Shown here one piece after another: positions 1-11,716 of a stretch of 64,000 nucleotides of DNA (its first letter is position 1; the number at the start of each line of letters is the position of its first letter). The DNA comes from Candidatus Heimdallarchaeota archaeon (GTDB lineage Archaea > Asgardarchaeota > Heimdallarchaeia > Hodarchaeales > Hodarchaeaceae): contig RDOB01000005.1 of the NCBI GenBank assembly GCA_011364965.1, positions 1-64,000 on the forward strand, read 5' to 3'. A model generated the notes under the pieces. The model searched no databases and was not told the origin of the DNA. It saw nothing but the letters and a program-made list of their open reading frames with translations. A program made the translations under genes and the position numbers.

Positions 1-3000
1 TTGACAACTTCTGATGCCAGTGCAGGCTTGCTTAATGTTACTGGGGAGAATAATTTTGGTCCTAGTCCATTTGATCTTGATTACACAGGTGGTTACTATA
101 TCTTAACCTACTGGGTTGACCAATCAGAGTTTGCTGATGACAATCAAGTTACAATAACAGTTTTCGATCGTGTTGGTAACAGTCAAATGATGGGCTTAAA
201 CTGCATTTCTGATAATAATGCTCCCTCACAGCCTATTATTATCAACGTTCTTGAATCGTCTGAATATCTCTACTATAATTCGACAGTGTTATTCCATTCA
301 AATATGAAAGTAGGTTTATCTGAAGTTTTCTATATACGCTTAACTACTTCAGACGGCGTAGGAGGGGCGGGGCTCCTCAATGCCACTGGAGAAGATGAAT
401 TTGGTACTATACCAGTAGATACATCCTATCTCCCTGAAAGCTATTATCAAGTGAGTTACACAATCTCTCAAGGACAATCAGCCAACGAGAACAAAATTAC
501 ACTCACAGTTTATGATCGTGTCGGAAATAGTAATTACACTGATTTGGGTGTCTATTTGGACAATACAGCTCCCATAATAAGCGATTTTATATTACTAGAA
601 TCCTCTGATTTTATTTATTACCTTGGTGGAGCCATTCAGAAACTTTGGTATAGTGATAAAATGCCTTCTGTTGCTACTTTTAATATGACATTAATCACTT
701 CTGATGGATCCTCTGCTGATTCTTCTGGTCTTCAGCTGGTTGAATTCCCTGCTATATTTAATCAATCAATTGCTTATAATGATACTACTAGTCCTTATAT
801 ACGCAGGTTTAGTGTTTCTCCAATTCATACTATTAATGAGTCTATTAGCATTTATAGTTTTGATAACGTCGGGAATATTAATTCAATATCTTTAGAGTTA
901 ATTCGAGATATCACTGCTCCTTCAGGGAATATCGTTTCTATTATTGAGAATTCACTTTACACTTATCGTTCAGCTGATTATACTAAACTCTGGTACTCCA
1001 ATCATATGGGTTCCACATTAGTTCCTGTCAGCATCAGCATTGATTCCTCTGATACTGGTTCTTCTCCCTCGAATATTGCATGTATCCTCTTCCCCACTAT
1101 TGATGATGAATTCAAGATCAATATTACTTCAGGTACCTCAATATACAACCGGATCTACAATTTCAGTTCCTCTGATACTACCAATGGTGATGTCTTCTTT
1201 ACAATCTATGATAACGTGGGGAATACTTATCAAGTTTCTCTCCGTGTGATACGAGATCTTACTAGTCCTACGATTCAATTAACAGATGTTACAAATCCAA
1301 TTTTTGATCCTGATGGAAATGAACTCGATAACAATAACAATTGGTATGACCAAGGGATTCTTACAGAGGGTTTCAATATCTTTTCTACACCCAATGATCC
1401 GTTAAGTGGGTTGTATCAAGGAAGTGGCATTTATACCGTTTATTTGAATTGGGATAGTACTAATAATTCTGATGATCAATTGAACCTCAATCTGGGAGTA
1501 GATGGTGATGCCGCAGGTATTGATCCAGTATCGAATATTGCAGATGATGGTGATGGAACCATTATCTTGACCCTTACCGTTCATGATCGCGTGGGAAATA
1601 CTGCTCAAAAGAGTATGACGATACGATTCGATAATACTGAACCCAAATGGGAAGATTTCACTCCTCTACATCAAAATGGTCCAAACATATATCTTACTGG
1701 CAACACCTCTGATTCAGGAGCTGGGATTCAGAATATTACGATTACAGATATGAATGGTAATCACTTCCCCAACATTATAAAATCTGGGTTCGTAGATTGG
1801 ATCCTATATAACACAGCAGCACTGGATGGGGATATTACCCCAGGAGAGAATGATACATTATTTATCGAGGTTTTTGATAACGTAAACAATACAATAAGTT
1901 ATACTGTCGATATCACTTTCCACACTATTGATTTTGCTCTCTTTTCTCATAATATTCCTCGAAGGGTTGAAATTGACAATCCTGGTGAATGGATTATTAA
2001 TATCAGTTTCCAGATAGATGGAACTTATGCAGAGGAATTTACACCCATTATTGATCGTATAATTGATCTAACTCAGTTTAGTGCTACCATCAATAACTCT
2101 CTTCTTCCCATTAAACCTGGGTCTTTGAAATGGTTTAGTGATCCTGAAGTTCACTTACAGTTTACTGTTATCTTACCAACCACTGGTGATTTCTTAACTC
2201 TTGGCGAAACATGGGAGAAGGATATTCGAGTCTCTTGGAGTATTAAAACCTCTCAAATAGATGTGGAATTTAATTACACTGAGACTAACGTATTATCCTA
2301 CCACGATCTTGAAGTAAAATACGTGGAAGACAATCTAAACATTACTGAAACTGATAATCCCGATATAATGTATTTAGTTCTTCACTTCGAGAAGGATCAT
2401 GTTGCACTACCTGTTCAACCAAGTGCATCATATCTTACCTTCTTTGTAGATGGTGGAGTAGCAATTGTTGAAGGGGCTATTGTTGAATTTACAGGTGATG
2501 GTAACTACCGTTTCCCGATTCGTTTACCTGCGGGTTTACCAGCAGGAGATAAAAATATTACATTTATTTGGCAGTACAACACAGGGGAATATTCTCATGT
2601 TATTGAAGACAACAATAGCTTTGTTGAATTGAACACACCTGTAGTTCGCTATCATGACATTGAAATTTCCGCTTCAATTCCTGCACCGATGCAATTATTT
2701 GAGATCGATGCAGATTTCAATTTTGTAATTAATTTTACAATAACGGAGGACTTTGGGAATGGTACTGCACCAATTCTAATTGGGAGCTTAAGTTCTTCTG
2801 CTTTTACTGCGTTTCGTGTAAATAGTGTCCCCTTCTTCTCTCAAACACATAATTTTGTTAATCTTAACAATGGTGATTATTCATTTGAGTTTGATCTCTA
2901 TGATGAAAATACATCCGTAACGTGGAAAGGTACACAGAATTTATATTTCAAAATTTACAGTGTTTCAGGGTTATTTGAATGGGGACATGTTACAATTCTA

Positions 3001-6000
3001 GGGCATGATTTGCAGGTCTCCATTAATTTTGTCCGAACTGAAATCTCTCAGCTTCAATTTTTCGACCCTGATGAGCGAACAAGCTTTGAGATGGATATCA
3101 CAGTCCGGGATGATCAGGGTTCAGGTTTTGTGTCTGTTGCTGGTCTCGATGCGAGTAATTTCGTTGAGATTTTGATGGAGAATGAGGAAGGGGAAGACCA
3201 AACTGCATTGATCACAAATCTTCAAACTCCTGGCGGATGGACTGGAGATAATGGCCAGTATCGATTAATATTCGTATTGGAAGCCTTGGCCGCAGCACAA
3301 CTAGGTTATGGTTCTATTAAGGTCGTATTGACAATTAGTGATTCCAACGGGCATCTTGCCACCGATTTAATAATCGAATTGACGAGTAGAGATTTTAGTA
3401 CACTTCTCGAGTTAAAATGGATTTATATTTTTGGACAATATTTGAATATTACAGAAGAGAATGCATCTGATGTGTTATTTGATAATACCTTTAGAGTGGC
3501 TGTGGGAGAGGAGATTAAGCTTGGTTTTAGGATTTATGCTGCTGAAGATCCCTCGAAAGACGTTACGACTCCCGTGAATATTTTCTGGGAAACTCCTTGG
3601 GACGAAGCTAATCCATTACAAAATCTTACTATTTCAAGGTTTGTAATCCTGAATGTAACATCAAATGAAATTACTCGGAGGAGATTTATAGCTTATGCAG
3701 AAGGTAATTATGAGAAACAAGTCGAAACAAGTCCTCCATGGCAAGTATATTTAGAATGGGATAGCTTAATTTGTACTACTAATGCTGAAGATGATACACC
3801 ATCTTCTGAAGACAATCCTAGCGTTTTAAATGTCAATGGGAGTTATATACTAACTTATAATGCAAAATTCGAACGTTCAGGAATAGAAGTTCCGAATTCA
3901 AAGTATATTATTTCACTTAATTTAGCACAATTCCTTGGATCTGATTGGATTTCAGTAAATGGTACTTTAATAGAAAAATTGGATGAGTATAGAAACCAAT
4001 CATTCACGATTTTAAATGGGTTTGTCACATTTTACCATATCGATGGTAATGGTACAAGAGAGTTTTATATCAATAATTCTGCAGGTATTATAGGGAGAAT
4101 GTTCATCATCGATGATGTAAGTGATGTAGAAGCGTTGGATGGAGACGGAAAAATCCAACTAGAATTCCAGTTCGATGATATCTTTAAAGTGGATTTGGAT
4201 ATTCGTCTAATTGATGAAATTGGAACTGAGAGTAGGGATTACAATTATTATTCTTCATATCCTACTTATCCTGGTTCCGTTTATTCATTTGTGGATAACA
4301 TTGACAATACCATATACCTAGACACCTTGATTTGGACAAAATTTATCCTCAACATGACCGCTATCGATAATCGAATCCCCGTCTATACCCCTGCGACAAT
4401 CTATATTGATGCATATTATGCTCACAACAGTTCTTGGATGTTAGACTCTAATGTTTATATTACCCTTTGGGATCCCGCAACTAAAACAGGAGAACCGAGA
4501 AGTACATGGATTAATAACCGTGTAACATTCTCTACCGTGGTAAAATCGACTGTGATTGGAGTGAAATTTATTATCTCTACAATTGTAGATGGTAATTATG
4601 GAATATCGCTTTTTGAGGAGATAAATACTGGAAATTCCGAGGTAGGAGAGGAAATTATATGGGATCAAATTTGGTTCGATTTTTTCCTCGCTGAACCTTG
4701 GGGTGCTAATTTACGCTTTAATGTCAATACTTTTGCCAATATTCAGGTGATTGCATATTATAAATATGATCAAACTCCCTTTAACGGCACCTTTACAACT
4801 GAATTGTTAGGCAAGAATATAATTTCTCAATTTGTGCTTTCTCCTAGTCGTTGGGATGAGAATCTTACCATTCAAATTCCCTACCCATCCGATATTTTAA
4901 TACCCATTAGTGCAATATTCAGTATTACGAATGTAACCGAAGATCGATGGGGTTTAGTAGGAGATTCGGCATCTTATTCCTTTATAGCAAAATATGGTGA
5001 TTCAGGCGCTAAGTTCCTCCCACTAAGGTGGGATCGTATTATTATGAGGTTCACTCCTGATTCCGACATATACAATCCTGGTGACTCTATTCATATGACT
5101 TTATATCCTTATTACGATAAAGATAAGACTCCAGTAGATGCAAGCAATTTTATTTACACTCTATATGAAAATGATGTATTAATGGCTGAAAAACGTTCAC
5201 TTTTATACTTTGATGATCATGAATGGTCTGAAGTTACAAATAGATATCGTATAGTATACTCTTACGATAGCAAAACAAACTTAACTGGATCATTTTTCCC
5301 TAATGGAACACTGAATCCCTATATAGATATTTCATGGGTAGACAGACAGGATCCAAGAATCCTAGAACGTGCGGTAATCGACTATGGAAATGGGTCCATT
5401 GGATTCCTTTTAATAACAACTGATGATGCTGATGATGATGAATATTTTGGAAGTGGTGTTTCTACAGCCTCAGTAAAGCTTATTATTAATCCAAGTCTTC
5501 CCTCTCGGATTGTTTGGAACTTAACTCGGTATTCAATGTCAGGTAGTTCAGAAGTATTTTTCTTTGGGATTATCTCGACTCTCTCTGGCGAACGAGACGA
5601 ATTTAAGTGGGGAGATGACATAAGCTATACTCTTAATGTAACTGATTTTCGAGGTAAATCTTGTATAGAAACCTATCCTCTAAAACTTAATGAAGATAGT
5701 GATGTTCCATTTCTTGAATCCTCTGTGGAATTTGATTACTCTCCAGAGATTGACGGTAATTTCAACATATCTTTCATTGCAATAGATCAGTGGGCTGGGC
5801 TAAAAGCAGCTTATATCCGATTTTATAATTCGGATCAGAATAAATGGAGTAACATTCAGAATTTATCTTTCAATTTAGAATCAGATGACAAGCGTGGTCT
5901 ATTCTGGTTAAATGTTAACTTCGAAGTGGGAAAAACCATTCCATTTGAACTTATGATAGTTGATAAATCGAATAATACAAACCTCATTGTTGACGATATT

Positions 6001-7059
6001 TTAGTAGTAGATCAAGCAGGACCCCACTTAGATGACATCAAATTCGCATATCATCAGCTGGGAGAGTTTTCTATTGAAATCACAGTTACAGATAATGGTT
6101 CAAGCATTCAACGGGCAATTTTAACATATTTTTCTGGAACAAAAAGAATAGATATTCCTCTTATTCCATTGGTAGGAGGTGGAGGAGGATCCGCTATTTT
6201 AACCTATAAATATGAGAAGCATTTTGCTAAGGTTTTCACGATTCCAGGCATGCTATTTACAGCTCAGACAATAAGATTTGAATTAGTTTTAATTGATTCA
6301 GAAGGCAATCAAAGACCTATAAACCATGATAATTTGGTCAAAGGTTTAATGATAACAAAAGGGATATCTAAATCTCCTCAAAACGATGTTATTATTTCAG
6401 CAATATCCCTAGAATTGATACAGAATCCTTTCATCCTCGCTTTCGTGTTATTTGTGCTATTGGCCATAGCTCTTGTGACTATTCAACGTTTCAGAACTGT
6501 TGGGGGGTTTGATAAAAAGAAAGTCATCTCTGATATGGTTAATATTTCTGATACAGAGGTTTGGGAGGAGAATGATAATATTTCCTATGGTATAGTAGCT
6601 AGCTTCTTTGACCAAGTAAAAGGCCCTGTACCGATTATTATTTATCCAGAAAAATTGCAAGCTTCAGAAGCCATGCTTGCTAGCTTATCTGATAGATCTT
6701 TTTCCACACTAGGGTTTGTTAATAAACCTGAGGAAGATAAACATGCAACTTTTAGATTCCAAATTGCTGGTGAGAAAACTACTATCTTTGGATATGCATT
6801 TGCTATTGCTAATCCCGAAGCAAGAGGAGGCCAAGAGAACCTTTCTATAAGTTTCATTATACGACCTCCTTGGGGTAATCTTGAGAATATTAATAAATTT
6901 TTAACCGAGCTACTTGAACACTTAAGAAAAATGCGTTCCCTAATAGAGGATCAGAGTGAAATTAAAATTGTACAAAGGCAAATGCAAGAGACTCGTAATT
7001 TCTATACTCGTGCTATGCTTACTTTCAGAAAGAAATATGGAAAGGAGTTTGTAGAATAA
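1..7059 (+). CDS. Giant surface protein: Ig-like repeats, TM helix, cytoplasmic longin-like domain (5' partial)
   Basis: The reading frame is open to the left edge, so the N-terminus is missing and the TTG at base 1 should not be taken as the start. Residues 1 to about 650 hold at least five or six Ig-like beta-sandwich repeats, each ending in a D-R/N-V-G-N motif followed by DNTAP, DITAP or DLTSP. The rest of the ectodomain is beta-rich and full of N-glycosylation-type NxS/T sites. One transmembrane helix lies at about 2143-2162, followed by basic residues, so the C-terminus is cytoplasmic. The tail (about 2190-2352) opens with FFDQVKGPVP (2202 on), a pattern like the start of longin domains in NPRL2/DENN-type proteins, and continues with an ARGG motif and a C-terminal helix. 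The next gene starts one base after the stop. An adhesion or receptor role is inferred; no enzyme motif is visible. Confidence 0.85.
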   Translation: MTTSDASAGLLNVTGENNFGPSPFDLDYTGGYYILTYWVDQSEFADDNQVTITVFDRVGNSQMMGLNCISDNNAPSQPIIINVLESSEYLYYNSTVLFHSNMKVGLSEVFYIRLTTSDGVGGAGLLNATGEDEFGTIPVDTSYLPESYYQVSYTISQGQSANENKITLTVYDRVGNSNYTDLGVYLDNTAPIISDFILLESSDFIYYLGGAIQKLWYSDKMPSVATFNMTLITSDGSSADSSGLQLVEFPAIFNQSIAYNDTTSPYIRRFSVSPIHTINESISIYSFDNVGNINSISLELIRDITAPSGNIVSIIENSLYTYRSADYTKLWYSNHMGSTLVPVSISIDSSDTGSSPSNIACILFPTIDDEFKINITSGTSIYNRIYNFSSSDTTNGDVFFTIYDNVGNTYQVSLRVIRDLTSPTIQLTDVTNPIFDPDGNELDNNNNWYDQGILTEGFNIFSTPNDPLSGLYQGSGIYTVYLNWDSTNNSDDQLNLNLGVDGDAAGIDPVSNIADDGDGTIILTLTVHDRVGNTAQKSMTIRFDNTEPKWEDFTPLHQNGPNIYLTGNTSDSGAGIQNITITDMNGNHFPNIIKSGFVDWILYNTAALDGDITPGENDTLFIEVFDNVNNTISYTVDITFHTIDFALFSHNIPRRVEIDNPGEWIINISFQIDGTYAEEFTPIIDRIIDLTQFSATINNSLLPIKPGSLKWFSDPEVHLQFTVILPTTGDFLTLGETWEKDIRVSWSIKTSQIDVEFNYTETNVLSYHDLEVKYVEDNLNITETDNPDIMYLVLHFEKDHVALPVQPSASYLTFFVDGGVAIVEGAIVEFTGDGNYRFPIRLPAGLPAGDKNITFIWQYNTGEYSHVIEDNNSFVELNTPVVRYHDIEISASIPAPMQLFEIDADFNFVINFTITEDFGNGTAPILIGSLSSSAFTAFRVNSVPFFSQTHNFVNLNNGDYSFEFDLYDENTSVTWKGTQNLYFKIYSVSGLFEWGHVTILGHDLQVSINFVRTEISQLQFFDPDERTSFEMDITVRDDQGSGFVSVAGLDASNFVEILMENEEGEDQTALITNLQTPGGWTGDNGQYRLIFVLEALAAAQLGYGSIKVVLTISDSNGHLATDLIIELTSRDFSTLLELKWIYIFGQYLNITEENASDVLFDNTFRVAVGEEIKLGFRIYAAEDPSKDVTTPVNIFWETPWDEANPLQNLTISRFVILNVTSNEITRRRFIAYAEGNYEKQVETSPPWQVYLEWDSLICTTNAEDDTPSSEDNPSVLNVNGSYILTYNAKFERSGIEVPNSKYIISLNLAQFLGSDWISVNGTLIEKLDEYRNQSFTILNGFVTFYHIDGNGTREFYINNSAGIIGRMFIIDDVSDVEALDGDGKIQLEFQFDDIFKVDLDIRLIDEIGTESRDYNYYSSYPTYPGSVYSFVDNIDNTIYLDTLIWTKFILNMTAIDNRIPVYTPATIYIDAYYAHNSSWMLDSNVYITLWDPATKTGEPRSTWINNRVTFSTVVKSTVIGVKFIISTIVDGNYGISLFEEINTGNSEVGEEIIWDQIWFDFFLAEPWGANLRFNVNTFANIQVIAYYKYDQTPFNGTFTTELLGKNIISQFVLSPSRWDENLTIQIPYPSDILIPISAIFSITNVTEDRWGLVGDSASYSFIAKYGDSGAKFLPLRWDRIIMRFTPDSDIYNPGDSIHMTLYPYYDKDKTPVDASNFIYTLYENDVLMAEKRSLLYFDDHEWSEVTNRYRIVYSYDSKTNLTGSFFPNGTLNPYIDISWVDRQDPRILERAVIDYGNGSIGFLLITTDDADDDEYFGSGVSTASVKLIINPSLPSRIVWNLTRYSMSGSSEVFFFGIISTLSGERDEFKWGDDISYTLNVTDFRGKSCIETYPLKLNEDSDVPFLESSVEFDYSPEIDGNFNISFIAIDQWAGLKAAYIRFYNSDQNKWSNIQNLSFNLESDDKRGLFWLNVNFEVGKTIPFELMIVDKSNNTNLIVDDILVVDQAGPHLDDIKFAYHQLGEFSIEITVTDNGSSIQRAILTYFSGTKRIDIPLIPLVGGGGGSAILTYKYEKHFAKVFTIPGMLFTAQTIRFELVLIDSEGNQRPINHDNLVKGLMITKGISKSPQNDVIISAISLELIQNPFILAFVLFVLLAIALVTIQRFRTVGGFDKKKVISDMVNISDTEVWEENDNISYGIVASFFDQVKGPVPIIIYPEKLQASEAMLASLSDRSFSTLGFVNKPEEDKHATFRFQIAGEKTTIFGYAFAIANPEARGGQENLSISFIIRPPWGNLENINKFLTELLEHLRKMRSLIEDQSEIKIVQRQMQETRNFYTRAMLTFRKKYGKEFVE

Positions 7060-7060
7060 G

Positions 7061-10000
7061 ATGCAAGAACTTAAACCTAAAAAGATCTTTTTTTGCAGGC
7101 TTAATACACTCAAAAAGAACGGAATTTTCCTTATATTACTATTCAGTCTTGTTTTTCCGTTCGAGCTCTTAACATCATATGAATTCGCGACTATACATTC
7201 CTCTCAATCCAGTAATAATAGCTATATCCAAAAATTAATGAATCAAACACCACAACTGTTATCCCAATTTCCTGCATTCAAAGTATCTGATGTGTCTCTT
7301 GACAGAAAAGAAGCTGATTTTTATAAACCAGGAGAATGCTTAATCCCCAATATTTTTTCAATTCCCCTCCCATATTTCAATATTCAAGAGCAAGATGATG
7401 TTGTTTTAAATGGTAGTTATCCCAAAGCTATGGAACTTGATGCAAGCAGTATGACTTTCACTCTATTTTTTACTATTGTGAATTCTACTGGAAATTCATT
7501 CGAGTTCGCTTTCAAAAGTTTAGAAATTAGTAATTCAACTGATGTTTTCAGAATTTCTAAAACAGCTATTTTTGGATGGGTCAATTATGGATTAACAGAT
7601 TATTATTCCTTGAAATTTCCTTTAAATAACTCTTTTCTTTCTCAGATTACTATTGGAATTTACAATCTAACCTTAACAACTGATATTTACTCACATATTT
7701 CTAGTGATTCTATTATTCTTCCAATGAAAGATCTACAAGTATCTATTACAGGTAGTCCGCCTACAGAATTTAATAATAAATTGGATGCTGACCAAATTTT
7801 TAATCTTACTACATCTGTGAATGAGATTAGGCCTTTGAGTGGCGGCGGATCTGCTTTATTCCCTGTTGAATCGTTACCCTGGATTGATAATGGAGAGGGT
7901 GATAACATAAATCCCAACCTTACCTTAATTTCGGAAACAGGGAATGAAGTGAACACATTGGACTTCTTGGATTTTATATCTAATGAATCCATATCAGGAT
8001 CCTATACATTTAATTTTAGTATTCCAGCAACGATTGCTCCCCTCTATGAAAACGGAATCCATACCTTACATATAACTATTACGTCACCTGAAGGAATCAA
8101 ACAAAATACTTCAATCATCATTGAAGCCAAAGGAACAGTGTATCTTGTAGAAGTTGTAAGTGTTACTATAGGGACTAATACTCCTCTTGAATGGGATAAT
8201 TTAACCAATGGTGGAGATAACCATATCGATATCCGTGTTAATCTCAATGATAATATAGATATAGCTTATAGAGTACTAGATGGTGAAACTAGAAGCCTTG
8301 TAGATCCACCTGAGCGTGTTGCTGGTCAACTAGTTGCGTATCAGGATCCCAACAAAATTGGAGAAATTGCCATCAAATATGTTATAATCGGATCTGATGC
8401 CACAGGTGTAGTACATTTAACTGCTAATGTTCTCACTCTTGCATCAGGATATGAATTACTGCTATATGTTAGAGGACACCGAACATCACAAATAGCTGAT
8501 ATTGATACTTATCCAAATATGACAATTTATTGGGATGCACTGGAATTTGAATATGAATATTGGGATCAACAGGGTAATTTTGGGTCTCGGGTTCAACCAA
8601 ATACCAAAGCTCTTGGAGTAAATGTTGGAACATGGTGGATTCTTAATCTTTCCGTTTTTTATGCCTCTGATGGTACACCTGCTAAAGGATGCCAGATTTC
8701 ATATCAAATTAATGGTTTTCAGTGGATCAATTTAACCGATGGGAAGAATGGTGATGTTATTAATGGCTTCTTTCTTTTTAACTATACCTATTTCACTCCA
8801 AGTAATCCTAGTGAATTATTTGAATTTAAAATTGTTAATGGGTCTATTTATGATCCAATGGGCACCTATTTTGTAAACACAACCTTTACTTCCTCCAGTT
8901 TCGAATTAGATGTAGTTTGGACTTATTTAATAATAAATTTGATACCAGGTGAGCCTGATCAACGCCTTGGGGTAAGAAAGGTAACTAACATTTCTATTGA
9001 AGCTACTTGGGCTCATGATATTACTCTACCATTTAATGGAATTATCACAGGCAAAGATTGGCTTGGAAATCCACGAGATTTAAGTTTAATCAATGGACAG
9101 GGAATCTGGACAAGTATTTCTCAGTCAAACATGGGCAGATACAGTTATGAAATTGTACAGATACAAGATTCACTTTTTGGTGTAACTTCATTCTTGAATA
9201 ATACTCTGGGGGATGTTGTTAAAATCTATTTTATTTGGGAAGAGCTCTACTTTACTTTTTCACCAACTTATAATGAGCTGATCGATCCCTCCCTCCAAGG
9301 TTTTAGCAGCTCAATAGAATATTTTGTAAATTATGGTGAGAATGCTATTCTTTATATTTATGGGATACATACATATGATAATGCACCTTTTCAGGGCATA
9401 GCATTACTTTTCGATTCTTTTGAGGTCAAGAACTATACTGTTTCTTTTAATGAGAAAGGCATTGGTATCCGTGATGACCTTAATTTTAGTTATGCTTTGG
9501 ATAAAGTTTCTTTCTTTATATTAGATATTCAATCTTCTGGAATAGAAGATTGGGGTATAACTGCTATATCAGGTGGGTTTTCTGGAGCCACGATCTCTTG
9601 GGATAAAATTGTAGTTACTCTAAGCGGAAACATGTGGTATTCACATGGAACTTGGGCTGATATCTATCTGAGTTTTGAATATTTGGTATACAATACTATA
9701 GATGTGAATCTAAGTACACTTACATATAATCTTTTATTAAGTAATGGAACTCTGTTTAGTGGTATATCTTGGACGCATTTTCGAGATTTTAGCATTGGTC
9801 CTACTATTCGTTCTTACAATATCACATCATTATATGATTCCTCAACAGGTTTATTCGGCTTTGTAACACAGTTTATATGGATTGATGACAGCATTGAACC
9901 TCGCGCAGGGAACCTAACCACTTGTTGGCTAGATACTGAAGATCCTCAGATTTTGGAATGGGGGGTCTATGATAAATTTGGTAATGGTACAATTCTAATA

Positions 10001-11713
10001 TATGTCGATGTCTCTGATAATAGTGAAACATGGATTGGTACTGAAATCTCTAAGGTTTTATTGAAAGATTTAAGGGAAGGGATTGAAGAATACTTCCCCC
10101 ATAATCCTACTGCAATTAATCTTGGAAATGGTATCACACGTTATCTCTTCTATTATAACTATTTACAAGTTGTAACGGAATTTGATCCCCCTGATTACTT
10201 CCAGTTCAACTATGGAGAGATTCTTATCTTTTCAGTTTCCATCACTGACACTGGAACACCTAATTATCCAGCTTGGCTTGGAGATCTTCGTTCCAACCAT
10301 ACAATAAGCTCCCCATCCTTTCAAATTCAGGTAAATTATGATATAAGAACTCCCATAATCATTGAGCAAAATGGTGTACCTTTTCAGTTAATATACTCGA
10401 ATGACATAGAAGGTAGGTTGGAAGTATCTGTTATGGCACAAGATCAGTTGTGGTCAGGTTTAAATGAAGAATCAGCAGTTTTAGTAATTACCGATTTACA
10501 GGGGGAGGTGATTGTTAATAAAACCATGACAGTCCAACCAGGTTTTACTAGTTCTCTAACCCTTTCTCAAATTCGGTTTAATTCATTAATAGAGCTTAAT
10601 GTGTTTGAAACATACCTTTTTACGGTCATTATTACTGATAATGCTGGAAACAAATTTTCATCTTCCCTTATCACCGAAATAGCTGATGCTGCTGCTCCTA
10701 GAATTGTTGAACTAATTCTCAATATGACTTCTGACCGCAAATTAAATATTACTGTTTATGTTGAGGACTTTAGTTCGGCTATTGCCTTTATTAGGGTACA
10801 AATTTCTCGAGATATAACATTTGATGATAGCGATCCATGGTTTGATTTATCTCGTTCAGGTGGAGCTGGTTCAGCTATAAATCAATTGAGTCAGCTGAAA
10901 TATACTAGAATTATTCCTCTTTCAGTCTCCCTTATTGATTTAATTTTGCCACCTGATATTTATATCCGCATAAAAACAAGAGATGGGACAGGAAATGAAA
11001 GAATATTTTCTTTAAATGACAATCCCAACTTGGTATGGAATATAAATCCCGGTGGAATAATATTTAGAAGTGAAGTGCTTATTGTGGGAGCTCTGGTGCT
11101 TCTAATGAGTATAATTGTAGGAATTCGGGTTCTATCTCGAACAGAGGGATATGATATGAAGAAAATCATTACTGAAAGTGAACGCATTTCCCGAGAAGTT
11201 ATGTTGACCTTGATGGATGAATTTGCGCTTGGAGTAACTGTGAATTTCTTCGATCAGGTTCAAGGCCCTGTACCTGTCATCTGGGAACCCGCGTTACTAG
11301 AAGATCAAGAACAAGTTATGCTTGATTTATCTGATAAATCCTTTTCCACCCTAGAATTTGTAGGATTGGAGGAAAAAGAACGCAGCGGTACATTTGATTT
11401 TTCCACTGGTTCTTACGAATGCACTGCACTGGGATATTCCTTTGCAATTGACAATCCTCAGGCTCGTGGTGGGAAAGAAAACTTAACTGTCGTTTTATTA
11501 CTTCGCAAAGAGTGGGGAGATAACCTTTTAGTTTTCCAAGATGAACTAGTTGAAAAATTACGGGAAATCCGTGATTTAATTGTCTCTCAACAAACTTCTA
11601 ACCTTATTGAAAAGAAAGCTCGTGATTTAAGAGAATTTGTGTCTCGGTTAATGATATCCTTCAATAAACTCTATACAGGTATAGATTATGAAACTGATCT
11701 TCAGGTGGAATAA
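7061..11713 (+). CDS. Giant surface protein 2: ectodomain, TM helix, cytoplasmic longin-like domain
   Basis: This 1550-residue protein is complete. The N-terminus has basic residues and a hydrophobic stretch (about 22-40) that fits a Sec signal peptide or anchor. Residues 50 to about 1335 form a large beta-rich ectodomain with many NxS/T sites and repeated Ig-like units. One transmembrane helix spans about 1339-1357. The cytoplasmic tail (about 1385-1550) carries FFDQVQGPVP (1396 on), SDKSFSTLEF and ARGGKENL, all of which match the tail of the upstream protein, so the tails are homologous. The gene starts one base after the upstream stop and ends three bases before the next start, so the genes are surely co-transcribed. 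The likely topology is a cell-surface protein signalling to, or anchored by, a cytoplasmic longin-like module. I do not recognise a named family for the ectodomain. Confidence 0.85.
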   Translation: MQELKPKKIFFCRLNTLKKNGIFLILLFSLVFPFELLTSYEFATIHSSQSSNNSYIQKLMNQTPQLLSQFPAFKVSDVSLDRKEADFYKPGECLIPNIFSIPLPYFNIQEQDDVVLNGSYPKAMELDASSMTFTLFFTIVNSTGNSFEFAFKSLEISNSTDVFRISKTAIFGWVNYGLTDYYSLKFPLNNSFLSQITIGIYNLTLTTDIYSHISSDSIILPMKDLQVSITGSPPTEFNNKLDADQIFNLTTSVNEIRPLSGGGSALFPVESLPWIDNGEGDNINPNLTLISETGNEVNTLDFLDFISNESISGSYTFNFSIPATIAPLYENGIHTLHITITSPEGIKQNTSIIIEAKGTVYLVEVVSVTIGTNTPLEWDNLTNGGDNHIDIRVNLNDNIDIAYRVLDGETRSLVDPPERVAGQLVAYQDPNKIGEIAIKYVIIGSDATGVVHLTANVLTLASGYELLLYVRGHRTSQIADIDTYPNMTIYWDALEFEYEYWDQQGNFGSRVQPNTKALGVNVGTWWILNLSVFYASDGTPAKGCQISYQINGFQWINLTDGKNGDVINGFFLFNYTYFTPSNPSELFEFKIVNGSIYDPMGTYFVNTTFTSSSFELDVVWTYLIINLIPGEPDQRLGVRKVTNISIEATWAHDITLPFNGIITGKDWLGNPRDLSLINGQGIWTSISQSNMGRYSYEIVQIQDSLFGVTSFLNNTLGDVVKIYFIWEELYFTFSPTYNELIDPSLQGFSSSIEYFVNYGENAILYIYGIHTYDNAPFQGIALLFDSFEVKNYTVSFNEKGIGIRDDLNFSYALDKVSFFILDIQSSGIEDWGITAISGGFSGATISWDKIVVTLSGNMWYSHGTWADIYLSFEYLVYNTIDVNLSTLTYNLLLSNGTLFSGISWTHFRDFSIGPTIRSYNITSLYDSSTGLFGFVTQFIWIDDSIEPRAGNLTTCWLDTEDPQILEWGVYDKFGNGTILIYVDVSDNSETWIGTEISKVLLKDLREGIEEYFPHNPTAINLGNGITRYLFYYNYLQVVTEFDPPDYFQFNYGEILIFSVSITDTGTPNYPAWLGDLRSNHTISSPSFQIQVNYDIRTPIIIEQNGVPFQLIYSNDIEGRLEVSVMAQDQLWSGLNEESAVLVITDLQGEVIVNKTMTVQPGFTSSLTLSQIRFNSLIELNVFETYLFTVIITDNAGNKFSSSLITEIADAAAPRIVELILNMTSDRKLNITVYVEDFSSAIAFIRVQISRDITFDDSDPWFDLSRSGGAGSAINQLSQLKYTRIIPLSVSLIDLILPPDIYIRIKTRDGTGNERIFSLNDNPNLVWNINPGGIIFRSEVLIVGALVLLMSIIVGIRVLSRTEGYDMKKIITESERISREVMLTLMDEFALGVTVNFFDQVQGPVPVIWEPALLEDQEQVMLDLSDKSFSTLEFVGLEEKERSGTFDFSTGSYECTALGYSFAIDNPQARGGKENLTVVLLLRKEWGDNLLVFQDELVEKLREIRDLIVSQQTSNLIEKKARDLREFVSRLMISFNKLYTGIDYETDLQVE

Positions 11714-11716
11714 AAA